From Calycina herbarum (taxonomy: Eukaryota > Ascomycota > Leotiomycetes > Helotiales > Pezizellaceae), in contig LLEY01000316.1 in the NCBI GenBank assembly GCA_001414485.1, positions 1-33,574 on the forward strand: a DNA stretch of 33,574 nucleotides, read 5' to 3'. Positions within the stretch are counted from its first letter, which is position 1, and each line of letters starts with the position of its first letter. Shown in pieces: positions 1 to 11,118 of the stretch. Position numbers and translations under genes: made by a program. The notes below the pieces were generated by a model that was given only the letters and a program-made list of their open reading frames with translations, ran no database searches and was not told where the DNA came from.

Positions 1-91
1 CCCCCCCCCCCACCCCCCATGCCTCCCACCACCTGCTCAGCAACCTTCCTCTTCCTTCCAACCACATGGCCCCTCTATCTTAGATCCAAAT
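1..91. other. 3' flank of the secreted-protein gene with poly-C tract
   Basis: Bases 1-18 are a C homopolymer broken by one A. The rest is pyrimidine-rich on the plus strand and lies just downstream of the minus-strand gene ending at 92, so it is probably 3' UTR or intergenic DNA. I see no coding signal and no clear polyadenylation signal. The open frame on the plus strand from 19 is antisense to the gene and was not called. Confidence 0.5.
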
Positions 92-593
92 TTAACAGTT
101 CCCACTGTTTGGATCCGCCCTGCAAAGAAGTTAGTAAGAATATCTTCAACACCCCAACCACGAAAAAAACAAAACAAATAGCCCCCCCAAAAACAAAAGA
201 GAAATAGAATACATACACAAACCTCCACTCTCCCGAATACGTCCTATCCCCACCTCTCGCACATCTAACCTCCCTCTGCAAGCGATCAACACACCCATCA
301 GGATTCATAAACTGGGTGCTCCCTTTCAAGTTATAGATGCGGAAGTTATAACGGTTAAGTCCAGTACTAAGGCAATAGCTCCTGATATCGCCGTTGAGGT
401 AATCGCCCGAGAGGGCGTTGTTGCAGATGACTTTTAAGTTGTCGTTGGCGGTGTTTTGGTCTCCGACTGAAAAGTGTTAGGATGGGGATAGAAAGGTAAT
501 GGTGGGGAGGGGACTACTTAGGCCGCTCTGGAAGCAGGTTGCATGGACGGTGGAGATGAAGGCAGCGAGTAGGCTGAGGGTATGGAATTGCAT
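92..593 (-). CDS. Small secreted six-cysteine protein (effector-like), three exons
   Basis: Predicted exons on the minus strand are 593-518, 466-223 and 119-92. Together they give 348 nt, 115 residues plus TAA. Residues 1-18 form a typical signal peptide (MQFHTL, a hydrophobic core LSLLAAF, then a small-residue cleavage site after VHA). The mature part has six cysteines at residues 20, 40, 57, 84, 94 and 115, enough for three disulfides, and ends in ADPNSGNC. Unspliced reading meets a TAA at 479-477, but that TAA lies inside a CTAAC branch site followed by TTTTCAG, so an intron explains it; joining the exons restores one frame twice. Base use is normal, with no RIP, although the repeat nest begins about 0.9 kb upstream. 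The cysteine pattern with a C-terminal W..DPN.G.C resembles small secreted fungal families, perhaps the Y3-like glycan-binding proteins; this is from memory and tentative. Function is unknown. The main doubt is the unusual first donor, GTAGTC. Confidence 0.72.
120..222 (-). other. Intron 2 of the secreted-protein gene (103 bp)
   Basis: Donor GTTTGT at 222, branch-like TTACTAAC near 137-130, acceptor TTTGCAG ending at 120. Splicing replaces a run of hydrophobic low-complexity codons by a short exon ending ...NC-stop, which fits the cysteine-rich protein. Confidence 0.7.
467..517 (-). other. Intron 1 of the secreted-protein gene (51 bp)
   Basis: Donor GTAGTC at 517, branch-like CCTAACAC, acceptor TTTTCAG ending at 467. 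The branch site supplies the only in-frame stop between the signal peptide and the cysteine-rich body. The donor is weaker than the usual GTAAGT, so the 5' boundary is less certain than the 3' boundary. Confidence 0.65.
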
Positions 594-750
594 TTTGGGT
601 GGATTTGAAGACGAGTTTTGATTGAGGATGCTTTTGTGAAGCGAAAGGGTAGTAGAAGAGCAGTGGAAGTGTTGCGAGTGTATCGTGAAAGAGAAGTAGA
701 AGCTGTGAAGGTTGGGGAAAGAAAAGATATTTGTATAGAGAGGAAGCTTC

Positions 751-757
751 ATTTATA
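751..757 (-). promoter_or_regulatory. TATA box of the secreted-protein gene
   Basis: TATAAAT on the minus strand lies 158 bp upstream of the chosen ATG (593). The region between is rich in CT and CA on the coding strand, as in fungal 5' UTRs. An ATG at 752 overlaps this box and would start a frame without a signal peptide, so it was not taken as the start. Confidence 0.45.
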
Positions 758-1478
758 GATACTCCTCGATTCTAGCGAAACTCGAGAAGACACCAAGAAG
801 GACGATAATCTCATCCTAGGGACTGAGGACTTCTCAATGGTTGGTTGCCATCCACTTTGTGAGATGCAGATCAATCGACTAATGAAATATATTCGCACTC
901 GCTTAATCCCAGATAAGCCTGAAGCGATGTAGAGGTTGATCCCATCAATGAACCACGCGAAAGCTATACTTTAGAGCTTTGGAATCTTTATTACTTCATA
1001 AGTTCGTTCATCCAGTTTCATTTGTATCCACAGGGGCTTAAACCTGAAATAAACTACACTTATCGAGTCAATTATCTTCTTGCTCACCGAGAGTAACCCA
1101 AAGAGCAGCTCTAAGCTCCAGTCCTCCTAGCAACCTTCTACGGACATTGAACTTTTTGCAAATAAATACGACTATGAAAACGCACTAACTCTCTCTGATC
1201 CCAAGACCCAAAACCCAAAACCCACAACCTCGTGACTTCCAAAAAAAAAAAAAAGTTCACCCCTACCCCATTCAACCCGCATACACATCTCACCACCATG
1301 CAACCCCACCTGAGCCCTCTCCACACCCACACCCACAACGACATTAATTCCAACGAAATTTAAATCCCACTCTTAGAACTGACCTGAATACCTCGCATTC
1401 GCATGCTGAGGTAAGTCGTTCACCGCAGCCGAAACAACTCGCTCCTCGGGAATAAGCGACAGGCAGCCAGCCTCCCGT
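758..1478. other. Non-RIPed intergenic DNA, no gene seen
   Basis: CA and TG are common here, unlike the nest. There is an A-run at about 1241-1254 and a CCCAAAA-rich stretch at about 1200-1230. The only long open frame (minus, 1353-1138) translates to a W/G/V/F-rich string typical of antisense low-complexity DNA, so no gene is called. The part nearest 760 probably holds the upstream promoter of the secreted-protein gene. Confidence 0.5.
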
Positions 1479-1541
1479 AAGCTTACAGCTGTATGCATAA
1501 CTAGTTGCAAAAGCCAGAATTGGCCGACTCTACCAAAAAGT
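1479..1541 (+). repeat. Left terminal inverted repeat of the TIR element
   Basis: It contains CAGCTGTATGCATAACTAGT and, further in, CGACTCTACCA. It keeps CA and TG dinucleotides, so it is barely RIPed. It pairs with 32576-32642. Confidence 0.65.
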
Positions 1542-1629
1542 TAATTTTAAGGGAAAACCAGTACTCTATACCCTTTATACCTCTACGCCTATACTTCTAG
1601 AGCTAAAATCCTTTAAGGATATTATAATA

Positions 1630-1644
1630 TTAAAGTCTATGACT
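1630..1644. repeat. Target-site duplication of LINE A, left copy
   Basis: TTAAAGTCTATGACT abuts the 3' tail of LINE A. The right copy (32100-32114) differs by one G/A transition. Confidence 0.8.
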
Positions 1645-1662
1645 TTATTTATTTATTTATTT
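1645..1662 (-). repeat. 3' tail of LINE A, (TTTA)n on the plus strand
   Basis: The sequence between the TSD and the 3' UTR is a run of TTTA units, that is (TAAA)n at the 3' end of the minus-strand element, as expected for target-primed reverse transcription. Confidence 0.7.
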
Positions 1663-2200
1663 CTATTTAACGTCAAGCGGAGAATAGCTCGCGTGGGCTA
1701 AATCCTAAAAGTGTCCTAAAAGTGTCCTAAAAGAGGGCAAATGACGCTAGGGGGGTGCCCTAGGCTACAGGGATAGTAAACGAGTGAGCTAATTTACAAG
1801 AGATAGTTTAAAGAGAAGCTCCACTTTCGGAACAGCCCTTGTCCTTAATTAGTTTATAGAATCAGGGAAAGACAAAGGAGATATATAAGTAAAGAGAAAA
1901 GAAAGGAAAAGAGAGTTAAGCTATCTCGAAGGACAGATTTTCGTAAAGAACTTGGTTTTAGCGTAGATCTTGCTAAAGAGTTCCTCGTAGCCAGGTCTGA
2001 AAAGAAGTTAAGGGTTTCCCTCCGCCTTACCTAATAGCCTTAGGTCTTTGTTGTTTGCTAGCCTATAGTAGAGTAGGTGGAATTGTGTTTTCGCTCTTTT
2101 ACACTTGTAATTCCCTGATTCTAGTAACGTATCGAGGTAGAAGAAGCGGAGGTGATATGCTGTGAAGTCTCCGTGTCTAGTTCGAGCTATAATTAGCCGA
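1663..2200 (-). other. 3' UTR of LINE A with an 11-bp triplicate repeat
   Basis: TCCTAAAAGTG is repeated at 1703-1735 (third copy ends GAG). The remainder is between the tail and the end of the RNase H region and shows no domain I recognise. Confidence 0.5.
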
Positions 2201-5200
2201 GCTAGGACCTCTCTTAGTAGCTAGAGAGTCTTAGGTTTTAAAAGCTAGGAAGTAAGTCCTAGGTTTTTATAGGTATCTGGGAGCGTTGTCTACTAGAGCT
2301 GATTTACGAGCCTGATCCCTGTCTCTTTAACCTCTCTCTTAAGTATAGTAGTATAGAGTAGAGAGGAACTAGAAGGGGGTGTTCGAGCTGCTTTTCCTAT
2401 AGCTTTGTTAGCTATTTCGTTACTACGGATTCCTATATAACTAGGGCACTACCTTGTCTAAATCTTCCCTAGGTATAGCTAAGTAAAGCTGTATACCTTA
2501 TTAAAGGTCTCTTACGACGTGCTGTAAGACCGGTAGGTTAGTTATAGTATAGCTTCGAGGTTGTCGAGGCAAATCCAGCACTTCGTAGCCGAGGCCTAGA
2601 AAGGGGAGTCTAGGGCTAGTTCTAGACTATATAAGGCAGCTTTGGCTTCTGTGTTATATATCTCTAATGTTTTGCTAAAGGGGAAGAGCCTTATGTTTAG
2701 AACAACCCCTTCTCTTGTAAGACATACGCCGCTACTAGTACTTTTGTCGTCTAAGCGAGAGCTGTCGGTAAATATAACCAGGTCTGTAGGCGAGACAGAG
2801 GCAAGGAATTCAAGGAATTCAGCTTTGTAGGAGTCCTTATTACCACTAGGGCTTGGACCTACTACCTCGAGAAGGCGGGCCTGCCGGTTAAACCCTCTAT
2901 TCCACGGGGGGTCTTATATTAGGTCGATTTCTTCTAAGGGAGAGAGAGGTTTAGAAGAGCGGTAAATAAGCCTAGCCTTTAAGCAAGGGTTATTTACACA
3001 TCGTTTAAGCAGGTAAGCCGAGTCGAGTCGGCAAGTTCTAGCCTTAAATACTCTGCTTTTTACTATAAGAGCGATTTTAGCAGCTAAGAGGCTAGATTCT
3101 ATAAGGAGTGCTGAGGTAGGGGTAGTCTTATAGACTAGAAGGATGATCCTAGCACACTTTGATACTACTCTATCTAAGAGAGTTAGGTAGCAGCCGATCT
3201 AGTTATTTATAGTACCTGCTTAGCCTGTTTTCGTACGACTAGGGTACTAGGTCTCGTGCCTAAAATAGACGATCGAGAGGATATAAGTAGTAACTGCTTA
3301 TTTTAGCAGATGCGAGAGAGATCCTCTTACTGTGTTTATTATTCCTTTAAGAGCATTAGCTATAAGTGTAGCCTTACTAGCTATTCTTTTAACGTAACTA
3401 TAAAAGGTAAGGCAGGGGTCGAAGAAGATACTAAGCCACTAGAGTTCTTATGTAGGCTCTATTGTCTTTCCTTCAACTATAATAGTAGGGGGGGGCTAGA
3501 TACCTCTCCCTCTTTATTTCCTTTTACGAGAGAAGTAGATAAGTTCTGATTTTTTAGCGTTAAAGGTAATACCCTCGTCTATGCCCTACTTAAGTACGCT
3601 TACTACCTACTTTACTAGGTCCTTGATATTCCCTACCTTTAAAAGCCCGAAAGTAAGTAATCTAATATCGTCGGCGTAGCCGAGTCTCTATACTACTAGG
3701 AGAGAACCAACTCCTAATCTAAAGAGGGGCTAGATATAGAGTATAAAGAGGATTAGTAAGATAGGCGAGCCTTATAGAAGGCTATACTAAAGCGGGGTAG
3801 CGTCGCCTACTTCTCTATTAAGCTTTAATTTTACTAATCTATTAGTTAAGAAAGAGGAGACCTATTCTACAAAGTAATACAGCTATCCTTGCTCTCTTAA
3901 CCTTTTAATTAGGCGGCTAGGAAGTACTACGTTAAAGGCACCCTTAATATCGAGTGTAAGAAGGGAGGCTTCCTACTTGTCTATAAGAGCTAACTTAATA
4001 TCAAAGGTAAGACAGGTAGTAAGGTCTATAGCAGCTCTTAGTAGAAGAGCTCCGAACTAGTTCTGCCTTAGAATAAAGTGCTTAATAGCTATCTAAGAGA
4101 CTCGCTTAGTAAGGAGCCTTTTAAGCCCTTTTCTAAGGACCGAGAGCAGAGTAATTAGCTAGTATACTCGAGAGAAGGACTTTTCTTTCTTATTAGGTTT
4201 TAGAATAATAGTAACGACAGCGGATTAGAAGATCTTCGAGTAGAAGCCTATCTCTATATAGCCTCTGAATAGTAGGAAGCCAAGGTTCGAGATCTGTAGC
4301 TAGGCTACTTTGAGGACCCCTGTTACTAGCTCGTCTTCTCCTAGTACGGTTGAAGCTTTGCCAAGGACCGATTCCTCGACCTCGTGTAAAGTAAGGTCTG
4401 TCTACAGGAGGGCCTGAGTAGAAGTAGTTAGAGTGTTAAATAGTATATCCTCGACTTCGGCCTTGTTTATAAGCAGCTCCTATATAAGGATCTTCTACTT
4501 CTCCTAAGTAGTAAAGCCTAGCTAACCTGCCGAGTCTCTTAAAAGAGGAGACTTGTATATTCTAGTGCTCTAGTACTACTTATAAATCTTAAAGACGTCT
4601 TTGCTCTTCGTAGCCTTATTAATTAGGTTATAGAATTGTTCTCTCTTTACCTTCCAGATTTCCTGTCTAAGACTTCTACGAAGAGACTTTAAGGCTTAAG
4701 AGCTTGTGTTAAGCCTTTGTGCCTGCCTTACCTTAGTAGCCGCTGTCTAGCATTCCTTGTTCTACTAGGGGTGTTCGAATCTATGTCTAAGACCTCGCTT
4801 AGTACTATAGAGGTATACGCTATATACGCTCTCGGTGATAAATCCTACTAGGGCCTCTAGCGATTCCGTTTTTAGTTATTACGTAAGTTTATATAGCTAT
4901 TACGTTTCAAGCTTACTTTAAAGAGTAGTCTTAAAGGTTTTAACGTTAAGAGTACTAAGTTTCAAAGGCGGATCCTTCTCTGTTAGGTTTCCTATATATA
5001 GAAGCTAGGTAAGAAGTAGGAGGTGGTTAGAGCTATACTTAAAGGTAAGGTCTATCTTAGTAGACGCCCCTCTTTAGTAGAGGTTGCTTAAGTAAAAGGC
5101 AAGGTCGAGGGTGTTACCGAGGTTATATGTTTATGTCCTAAGAGAGGTAGAGAGTTATAGCCCTTTATCCTCTATCTAGTTAATAAGCGAGGGGGCTTAT

Positions 5201-5312
5201 ATGCTTTCCTGCCTAAGGAAATCCGGTTACTAGAGCTAGCTCTTTAGGTTTAAGTCGCCGGCTATAAGGGTATTCGTTGTAGTAATATATTATAAGTAAA
5301 GGACGAGGTTAA
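2200..5312 (-). pseudogene. LINE A ORF2, 3' part: endonuclease C-half, reverse transcriptase, RNase H
   Basis: Reading the minus strand through stops, the endonuclease motif AGDLNLKS lies at about 5262-5242. The reverse transcriptase follows, with a block ending DIKGAFN (third acidic residue region) near 3950-3900 and the catalytic box GYADDI at 3678-3664, intact. RNase H comes next, with TDSS near 2770 and NTEAKAALYSLELAL near 2655-2615. Most stops are TAG or TAA where Q or W is expected, which fits CAG/CAA/TGG changed by RIP. B1 entered inside the endonuclease; the N-terminal half is at 11356-11750. The product would have been the ORF2 polyprotein that nicks the target and copies the element RNA. 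It is non-functional. Confidence 0.82.
5308..5312. repeat. Target-site duplication of gypsy B1, left (GTTAA)
   Basis: GTTAA matches 11351-11355. Removing one copy plus B1 restores the LINE A endonuclease frame. Confidence 0.85.
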
Positions 5313-5544
5313 TATCACGATCTATATCTAAAGGCAAAGGCATAAGAGTATATATATATATATTCGAGAATTTAAAGCTACAGTTCTAAGAACAAGGGAA
5401 TGCGGAATATATACCCTACGAAAAAGAGGTATTCCTACTAACTGTAAAGAGCCTTTAATCGCGTTATAAATCCGTCTAAGCGTTGCGGCTCTAACGGTTA
5501 CGTATAGGACCGAGAATCACGTGTTACAGACTAGCGCCGTAACA
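5313..5544 (-). repeat. 3' LTR of gypsy B1 (left)
   Basis: 232 bp, TATCACG…CCGTAACA on the plus strand, so TGTTACGG…CGTGATA on the element strand. I count 16 differences from the right LTR, 15 of them transitions, so most post-insertion change is RIP-like. Confidence 0.9.
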
Positions 5545-5560
5545 TTACCCCCTCTTTTAG
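5545..5560 (-). other. Polypurine tract of gypsy B1
   Basis: On the element strand it reads CTAAAAGAGGGGGTAA, immediately upstream of TGTTACGG. This is the plus-strand primer site and fixes the element's orientation. Confidence 0.75.
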
Positions 5561-5569
5561 AAAAAGCTT

Positions 5570-8500
5570 GTCCGTAAGCTTTATATTACGACCGAATCGT
5601 CTGTTAGATAATCGTAATCGTCTATTCCGTCTTCCTACGCTCGTATCTAGCTTTGTAAAGCCCTTAGCAGACCAGCGCGGGATAGATTAGCGAGGTGAAA
5701 ATCGCGTAATTTGTATAGATAATACTTAAAATTCGAGGCCGGATACTACTATAGATTAGGGTTATAGCCTAACTATTGAACCCTGTATTAGAGCTTTCTA
5801 CGAACTGCCTTTATAGCTAAGACTTCTTTTACTTCCTACTCTTCCTAATCTGTAACCTATATTAGCAGGGGTGGTTCGTTTACCTGTCTAGGTAGCGGAT
5901 CTATAGCAGCCTTACGGAGCAGTGACGGGTGGAATACAGGGTGTATACGGAAGTGGTCTAGTAGTTCGAGCTAGAAAGAGTGTCCTTCGCGGGCTGTAAT
6001 CTGGAACGGACCCTCGTTTTGTCTATCTAGCTTATAGCTTAGCTGGTCTGTCTTCTAATTATAAGTTAATACTTAAACAAAGTCGTCTATGTTAAAGTCT
6101 ACTGCTCTTCGAATCTGGTTCGCGGACCTTATATAGCGGTCTTATGCTTTACTAACTAATTCCTTTGCTACGGTCTAAGTGTCGTGTATTCTCTATACGA
6201 GTGCCTCTGTATCGGTCCGGTTAAGCTGTTCGTAGACTGTTACGGATTTATCTAGACGGTTCTAATCGAAAGACGTAGTAGCTACGTATCTGTTAATTAC
6301 TTTAAAGGGCGAGAGCCTACCTAGGCTCTCGTGTAGGAGCGTAAGCTGAGCGTAGTCTAGAATAGGGACAAGTTCGCTCTAGTTGTTCTGATAGTAACTA
6401 ATAAAAGGCTGTAGGCGTTGATTAATCTATTAGTTTATGATTTCGGTTTGTTCGTTAGTTTGTAGGTAGAAAGCAGTGGATAGCTTAAGCTTTATACTAA
6501 GGATTCTGTAGAATTTAGACTAGAAAGAAGAAATAAACTATAGTCTACGGTCTGAAACAATGCTTTATAGATAGCCGTGGGTTCGATAGATCTACGTAAT
6601 ATATATTCGAGCTATATCTTAGGCTATAACTGTCTTTAGATAGGGGATCGAGACCGATTGCTTAGTTAGGCGATCTATAACTACCTATAAGGTATCGTAA
6701 CCTTGTTTATCAGTAGGGAAAGACTTATAGTCTATAGTAATATACTGCTAGAGACGTTCTAGAACTGGTAACAGGTGTAAAAACCTAGGTTTATAGTTAC
6801 GAGGAACCGTAGTACGTTGACAGTCTCTGTAGTTACTAATATAGGTTTCTACGGACGTCTATAAACCTTTCTACTAGTATCTATAGGCGAGGATAGCTAC
6901 CGTCTTTGTCCGTCTAGGGTGAGCCGTAGATACTTATACGTGAGCCTCACAGATTAGGTCCGTCCGTAAGGTACCTTGATTAGGAACTACGAGTCTCTTT
7001 TGCTAAAGAAGTAAGCCGTTCTCTATTATCTAGTTTTAGTACCCGCGGGTAGCTTTCGTTTAGTCGTCTTCTAAGTCCGAAGAGTTACGGTTAGTAGTAA
7101 GTAACTGGTCGACAAGGTTAAGCAAGGGTTCTAAGGTAACTAGGGCTAACGTTATAGGAGGGTCTGATTAAGTAGTAATATATAGATCTAACTAATCAGA
7201 CGTAAGCAAGGTTTATTATCTTACAGACGCTTTTAGGTCGTTCTACGGGTTAACGTCTTAGTCTCGGCGTATTAGCGTGTCCGTTTTCTCGTTCTACTTA
7301 CTAGATCGAAACGTAATTATAAAATAGAACTCTAATAGAAACTCTGCCTATCTCGCTTACCGCTAGTTTAAGGTTTTAGAGGTTATAAAGTACTCTAAAG
7401 CCTTGTAATCGATGAAGACCTTAATCTAGGAGCTAGTCTAAGTAAGATCCGCTTACTATTATCTAAAAGAGTGTATAATAGCTAACATCTCCTTATTATA
7501 GATTTAGTAGTTTAGCTTAGCAGGGTTCATCGTCTTTAAGAAGTAGCCTACAGGTCTCTACGGTTCGGTTTCGGATATACGTTATAATATTATAGCTGTA
7601 ACTACTCTGTTAGAAGCGTTAGTCTTAACTATAGTCTCTAAATCAGCTGTAAAGTGGTATAAGAGAGGGGCGGTAACTAAGGCTTCTTTTAATATGTTAA
7701 AAGCCTTCTTATATTCTAAGTCGAACTTAAATAGTACTTCCTTTCTTATAAGATGGTTTAGTAGACGAGTAATCCGTTTATAATCTTAAATAAAACGTTA
7801 GTAGAAGTTGTAAAAACCTAGGAAGGACTAGATACTCTTAATAGTACTAGGATATTTCTAGGAAACGATTACTAAGATCTTCTCTAGGTCGACTTCGATT
7901 CCGTTTATAGAGATAATAAAACTAAGGTACTTTGTACGAGTAACGTGGAACTCTGTCTTCTTAATATCTACTTATAGTCTAGCTTTACGGAGCTGTTCTA
8001 AGACCTTACAGACGTGTTCAACGTGTTCGAGCTTATTATTAGAGTATATAAGAATGTCGTTAAGGTAAGCTGTATAAAAGTTATCGAGATATTCTATAAG
8101 AACGCTATTTATATACCTTTGGTACGTAGTAGGACCGTTGGTTAAGCTGAAAGGTAATACCTTATATTTAAACGTACTATAATAGGTCTAAAAGGTTATA
8201 AGTTCTTCTAACTCTAGATCTATACGTATATAGTTAAAAGCTTAATAAATGTCGAGCTTTATAAGGATTTTAGTACTAGTGATTCGTATAAGAGTTTCGT
8301 CGATTAGCGGAAGAGGGTGCTGGTCCTTACGAGTAAGGTTGTTAAGTTTCTAATAGTCGATATAGAGCTGTAAGCTTCCGTTAGGCTTCTTTACGAATAG
8401 TACTAGAGAGGCGAAAGAGGCGTGGCTAGGAATAATAAACCCTTTATCGAGGTTATCGAGGATATACTATTTCATAGCTAGAAGTTCCTTAGTTGTTATC

Positions 8501-9600
8501 TTATATAATAGGCTATACGATAGGGTATTCGGACCTATAAGTTTGATCCGGTGGTCGACTTGGTTTCGTAGTAGAGGAAGCTCGTCTAAAGCTCTCTTTA
8601 AAAAGACATCCTTAAAGTCTGTGTATTCCTAGCGAACGTTCTGTTCTACTAGTTGTTCGTCTAAAGCGTAATCTACTAAAGAGAGCTCTATACGTAACCT
8701 GTCTATAAGAGCATAGTCGATCTCTTATAAGCTGGTGGAGAAGACTTCGTTATCGTGCTTTTAAAGGTTAAGTTTGAAAGTAGCAGCTCTAATATAATAG
8801 ATATTAATAGCGAAGTCTTCCGTAGGTTTACGGATGTCTGTAAGCGAGCTCACAGCCGCTTTACAGTCTGTAACTGAACGTTTTCCTAAGGAGGATCGAC
8901 GACGTTGTTAGCGGTTAGGAATAAGGACCTGTATTCTATTCTAGGCAGAGACGAGGTCTTGTTAAAAGCTTTCGTTTAGAATTTCCTCGAGAGTGACTGG
9001 TAGCGAGGTTTAGCGCTAGCTTCGAGGTAGTATCGAATAGATTAATATAGGTTCCTCTGTAGCATTCTAGCAGAGGTCGCGGTTCTCTATATCCTCCTAA
9101 GCCTAGAGGTCTAGCGAGGAGATGGTTATTAATTCCTTAGTAATAGGTACTAAGTAATTGAATCGACGAACTAGGGGAAGGGATTCTAGCTACTTAATCT
9201 TATAGCTACGGACTGCTAACTTTACGTTTACGTCTATAAGCTATTGATAGCTGATAATAATATCGTATCCGCTGATATTAGTAATTAGGAAGGGCGTATT
9301 AGTAAACTATCGTCTGTCGATACTTAGTATTAAGCGAATGACGCGAGTAATCGCTAGTCCTTTATGTCTATTAAACCTTGTAATTGATATTATATATAAC
9401 AGCTTTTCCGTAGCCTGTCTATAATATTAACTTAACTAGTTAGCCAAAGCTGTGTTAATAAATAGCTATCTATTCGCTCTAGTATTAATAAGTCTAGTAG
9501 TATTAAAAGTATATCTATTCTTAATTAAAGTATATATAGTTATAAAAGCCTTTCCGTCTATTATACGACTTAGATTAAGAGGTTAAGATCTAAGTTTGTT
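5570..9600 (-). pseudogene. Gypsy B1 pol: protease, RT, RNase H, integrase, chromodomain
   Basis: On the minus strand: protease near 9560-9420, with the active triplet as N-T-R where D-T-G is expected (9490-9476). Reverse transcriptase about 8600-7750, with the box YLNDILIYS at 8067-8041 (first catalytic Asp now Asn) and [13 protein letters not shown] upstream. RNase H about 7680-7380. Integrase has a zinc-finger region near 6960-6800 and a D,D-35-E triad intact at codons 6732-6730, 6552-6550 and 6444-6442 (59 and 35 residues between). The C-terminus contains a chromodomain-like stretch (about 5790-5650) and then YKLRDFHLANLSRAG. Stops occur throughout at Q and W positions. The pieces would have matured the virion, copied the RNA and inserted the DNA. 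It is non-functional. Confidence 0.85.
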
Positions 9601-9699
9601 TTACTCTAAAGAGGAGACTTGCTTCAGAGCTGTTCTTTTCCCGAGTCCTTATAGACGAGTTCCTCGTTAGCCGATTCTTCTTTAGACGCTTGTAGTCTG

Positions 9700-11000
9700 T
9701 AGGAGTCTGTAAGCGAGTTTTCAGCGTCTTCTAATAGCTTAATAGCTGTGGAGGGTTTTCGAGGAAGAGGGTATTTACTAGTGTAGTGCCTAGGTTTATT
9801 ATAATTATAATAGATAACGTCTGCTATATCCTAGATAGGAGTCGTACTCTTATAAGTGGGCAAAGGAGTCTTGTAGTCCGTAACTGGAGAGTAACGGACC
9901 GGGCTTTAGGTTAGCGGATAACTAATAGTAGCACGTAGAGCCAGAAGTTAGTAAGTTGATCCGTAGCCGGTAGGGAAACCTCTTATAGGTAGGCGGCGGT
10001 TGTAGCAAGCTATGAGGCGTTCCTTGATAGTTACCCCGTCTTAATAGATAGAGTGACAGCGGTTATATAACTGGTTAAAGGTTGCTAGGGTGATTCGGAC
10101 TAGCGAGATACTTACTTAGAGAGCTGGCGTAAGCCTCTAGTATAAATCTTCGGACTACTCACTTAACAGGATATAAGCCTTAGTTATAAGGCTTAAGAAG
10201 GTTGCTTTAAACATAGTAAAAGTCTCGTCCTCTTATATTAAGAGTTTATAGAAGACCTTATAAGCCTCTATAGCTTTGTTACTATCTACGAACAAGGTAT
10301 CTAGATATACAAGTATATCTATAACGTCTATAAATAAGGTAGGGGAACCGAAATCTATCTATAGTTCTAGGTACTCTTGTACTACGCCGGAAGTAGCTAT
10401 AAAGACGAAGGTAAGTTTATCTTATTCGTCCTCGAAGAGGTTCTTTCTTATTTTACTAGCTAGGATAATCCGCTAAGCCTTATATAACGGGGAGATGCTG
10501 TCCTTAAGTTTCTTACTATCTTAGAACTTATGAGCAGAATTGTTAGAACTAAATCGGGAATAGGAGGAGTCGGTAGTGGCCTCTCGAAGGGCTTGTATAT
10601 ACTCGCAGCTCGGGAGAGGGTTGTTAAGGTGGTTTATAGGCAACGGGGTTTAGTAGAGTTGCGTACGTAAAGAGAGGATTTCAGCCTATAAACGAACGCT
10701 TTCGTCCGTAGGAGGCTTACTTATCGTAGGGGAGGTAGGCGAGGGAGGGGCAACTCTAGGGGTGTTATCCGGTTATTAAGGCTCGGTTCGAGACGAGCTA
10801 GTAGGTGTCTTCTCTTTTCTACTACGACCACTTCGAGTGTCGGCTATTGTATTATTAGAAAGGAAGGAGGAGAAGGTAGGGAGAGGTTATAAAAAAGGTT
10901 GTATAGGCTGTTATAAGCGTGTCTTTCGAGGAGATGAGTCGTTATAGACGCAGAGATGCTCGAGGGATCCGTTTATAGGAAGAGGGGCCGTTATAGGCGG
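9700..11000 (-). pseudogene. Gypsy B1 gag with degraded zinc knuckle
   Basis: A CCHC knuckle is readable at about 9812-9768 as YYNYNKPRHYTSKY: the histidine survives, and the three zinc cysteines have become tyrosine (TGY to TAY). Downstream the string KYPLPRKPSTAIKLLED stays open. Upstream (9830-11000) is the capsid region, with an acidic and basic low-complexity N-terminus around 10700-11000; I cannot place its start codon. Frames are broken by RIP stops. Confidence 0.7.
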
Positions 11001-11118
11001 AGGAGGAGGGTTGTAATTATACTATTACAAGTGTGAGATCTTCTAGCTGTTATAAGCGTAGAATCCGGTCGATATTATAATCCTTTGTAGAGAGTAAAAA
11101 GAGTTAAGCTTTAAATAA

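Noticed and set aside
19..207. 62-codon open frame on the plus strand
   Set aside because: Antisense to the last exon and second intron of the secreted-protein gene; composition is that of CT-rich DNA.
1138..1353. 71-codon open frame on the minus strand
   Set aside because: Low-complexity Trp/Val/Gly/Phe translation including the poly-T run; looks like antisense of CA-rich non-coding DNA.
3310..3549. 79-codon open frame on the plus strand
   Set aside because: Lies antisense to the reverse-transcriptase/RNase H region of LINE A; a chance gap between RIP stops.
5348..5365. TA microsatellite as a functional element
   Set aside because: It is part of the B1 LTR; the right LTR reads GTGTA here, so the TA run arose from RIP transitions.
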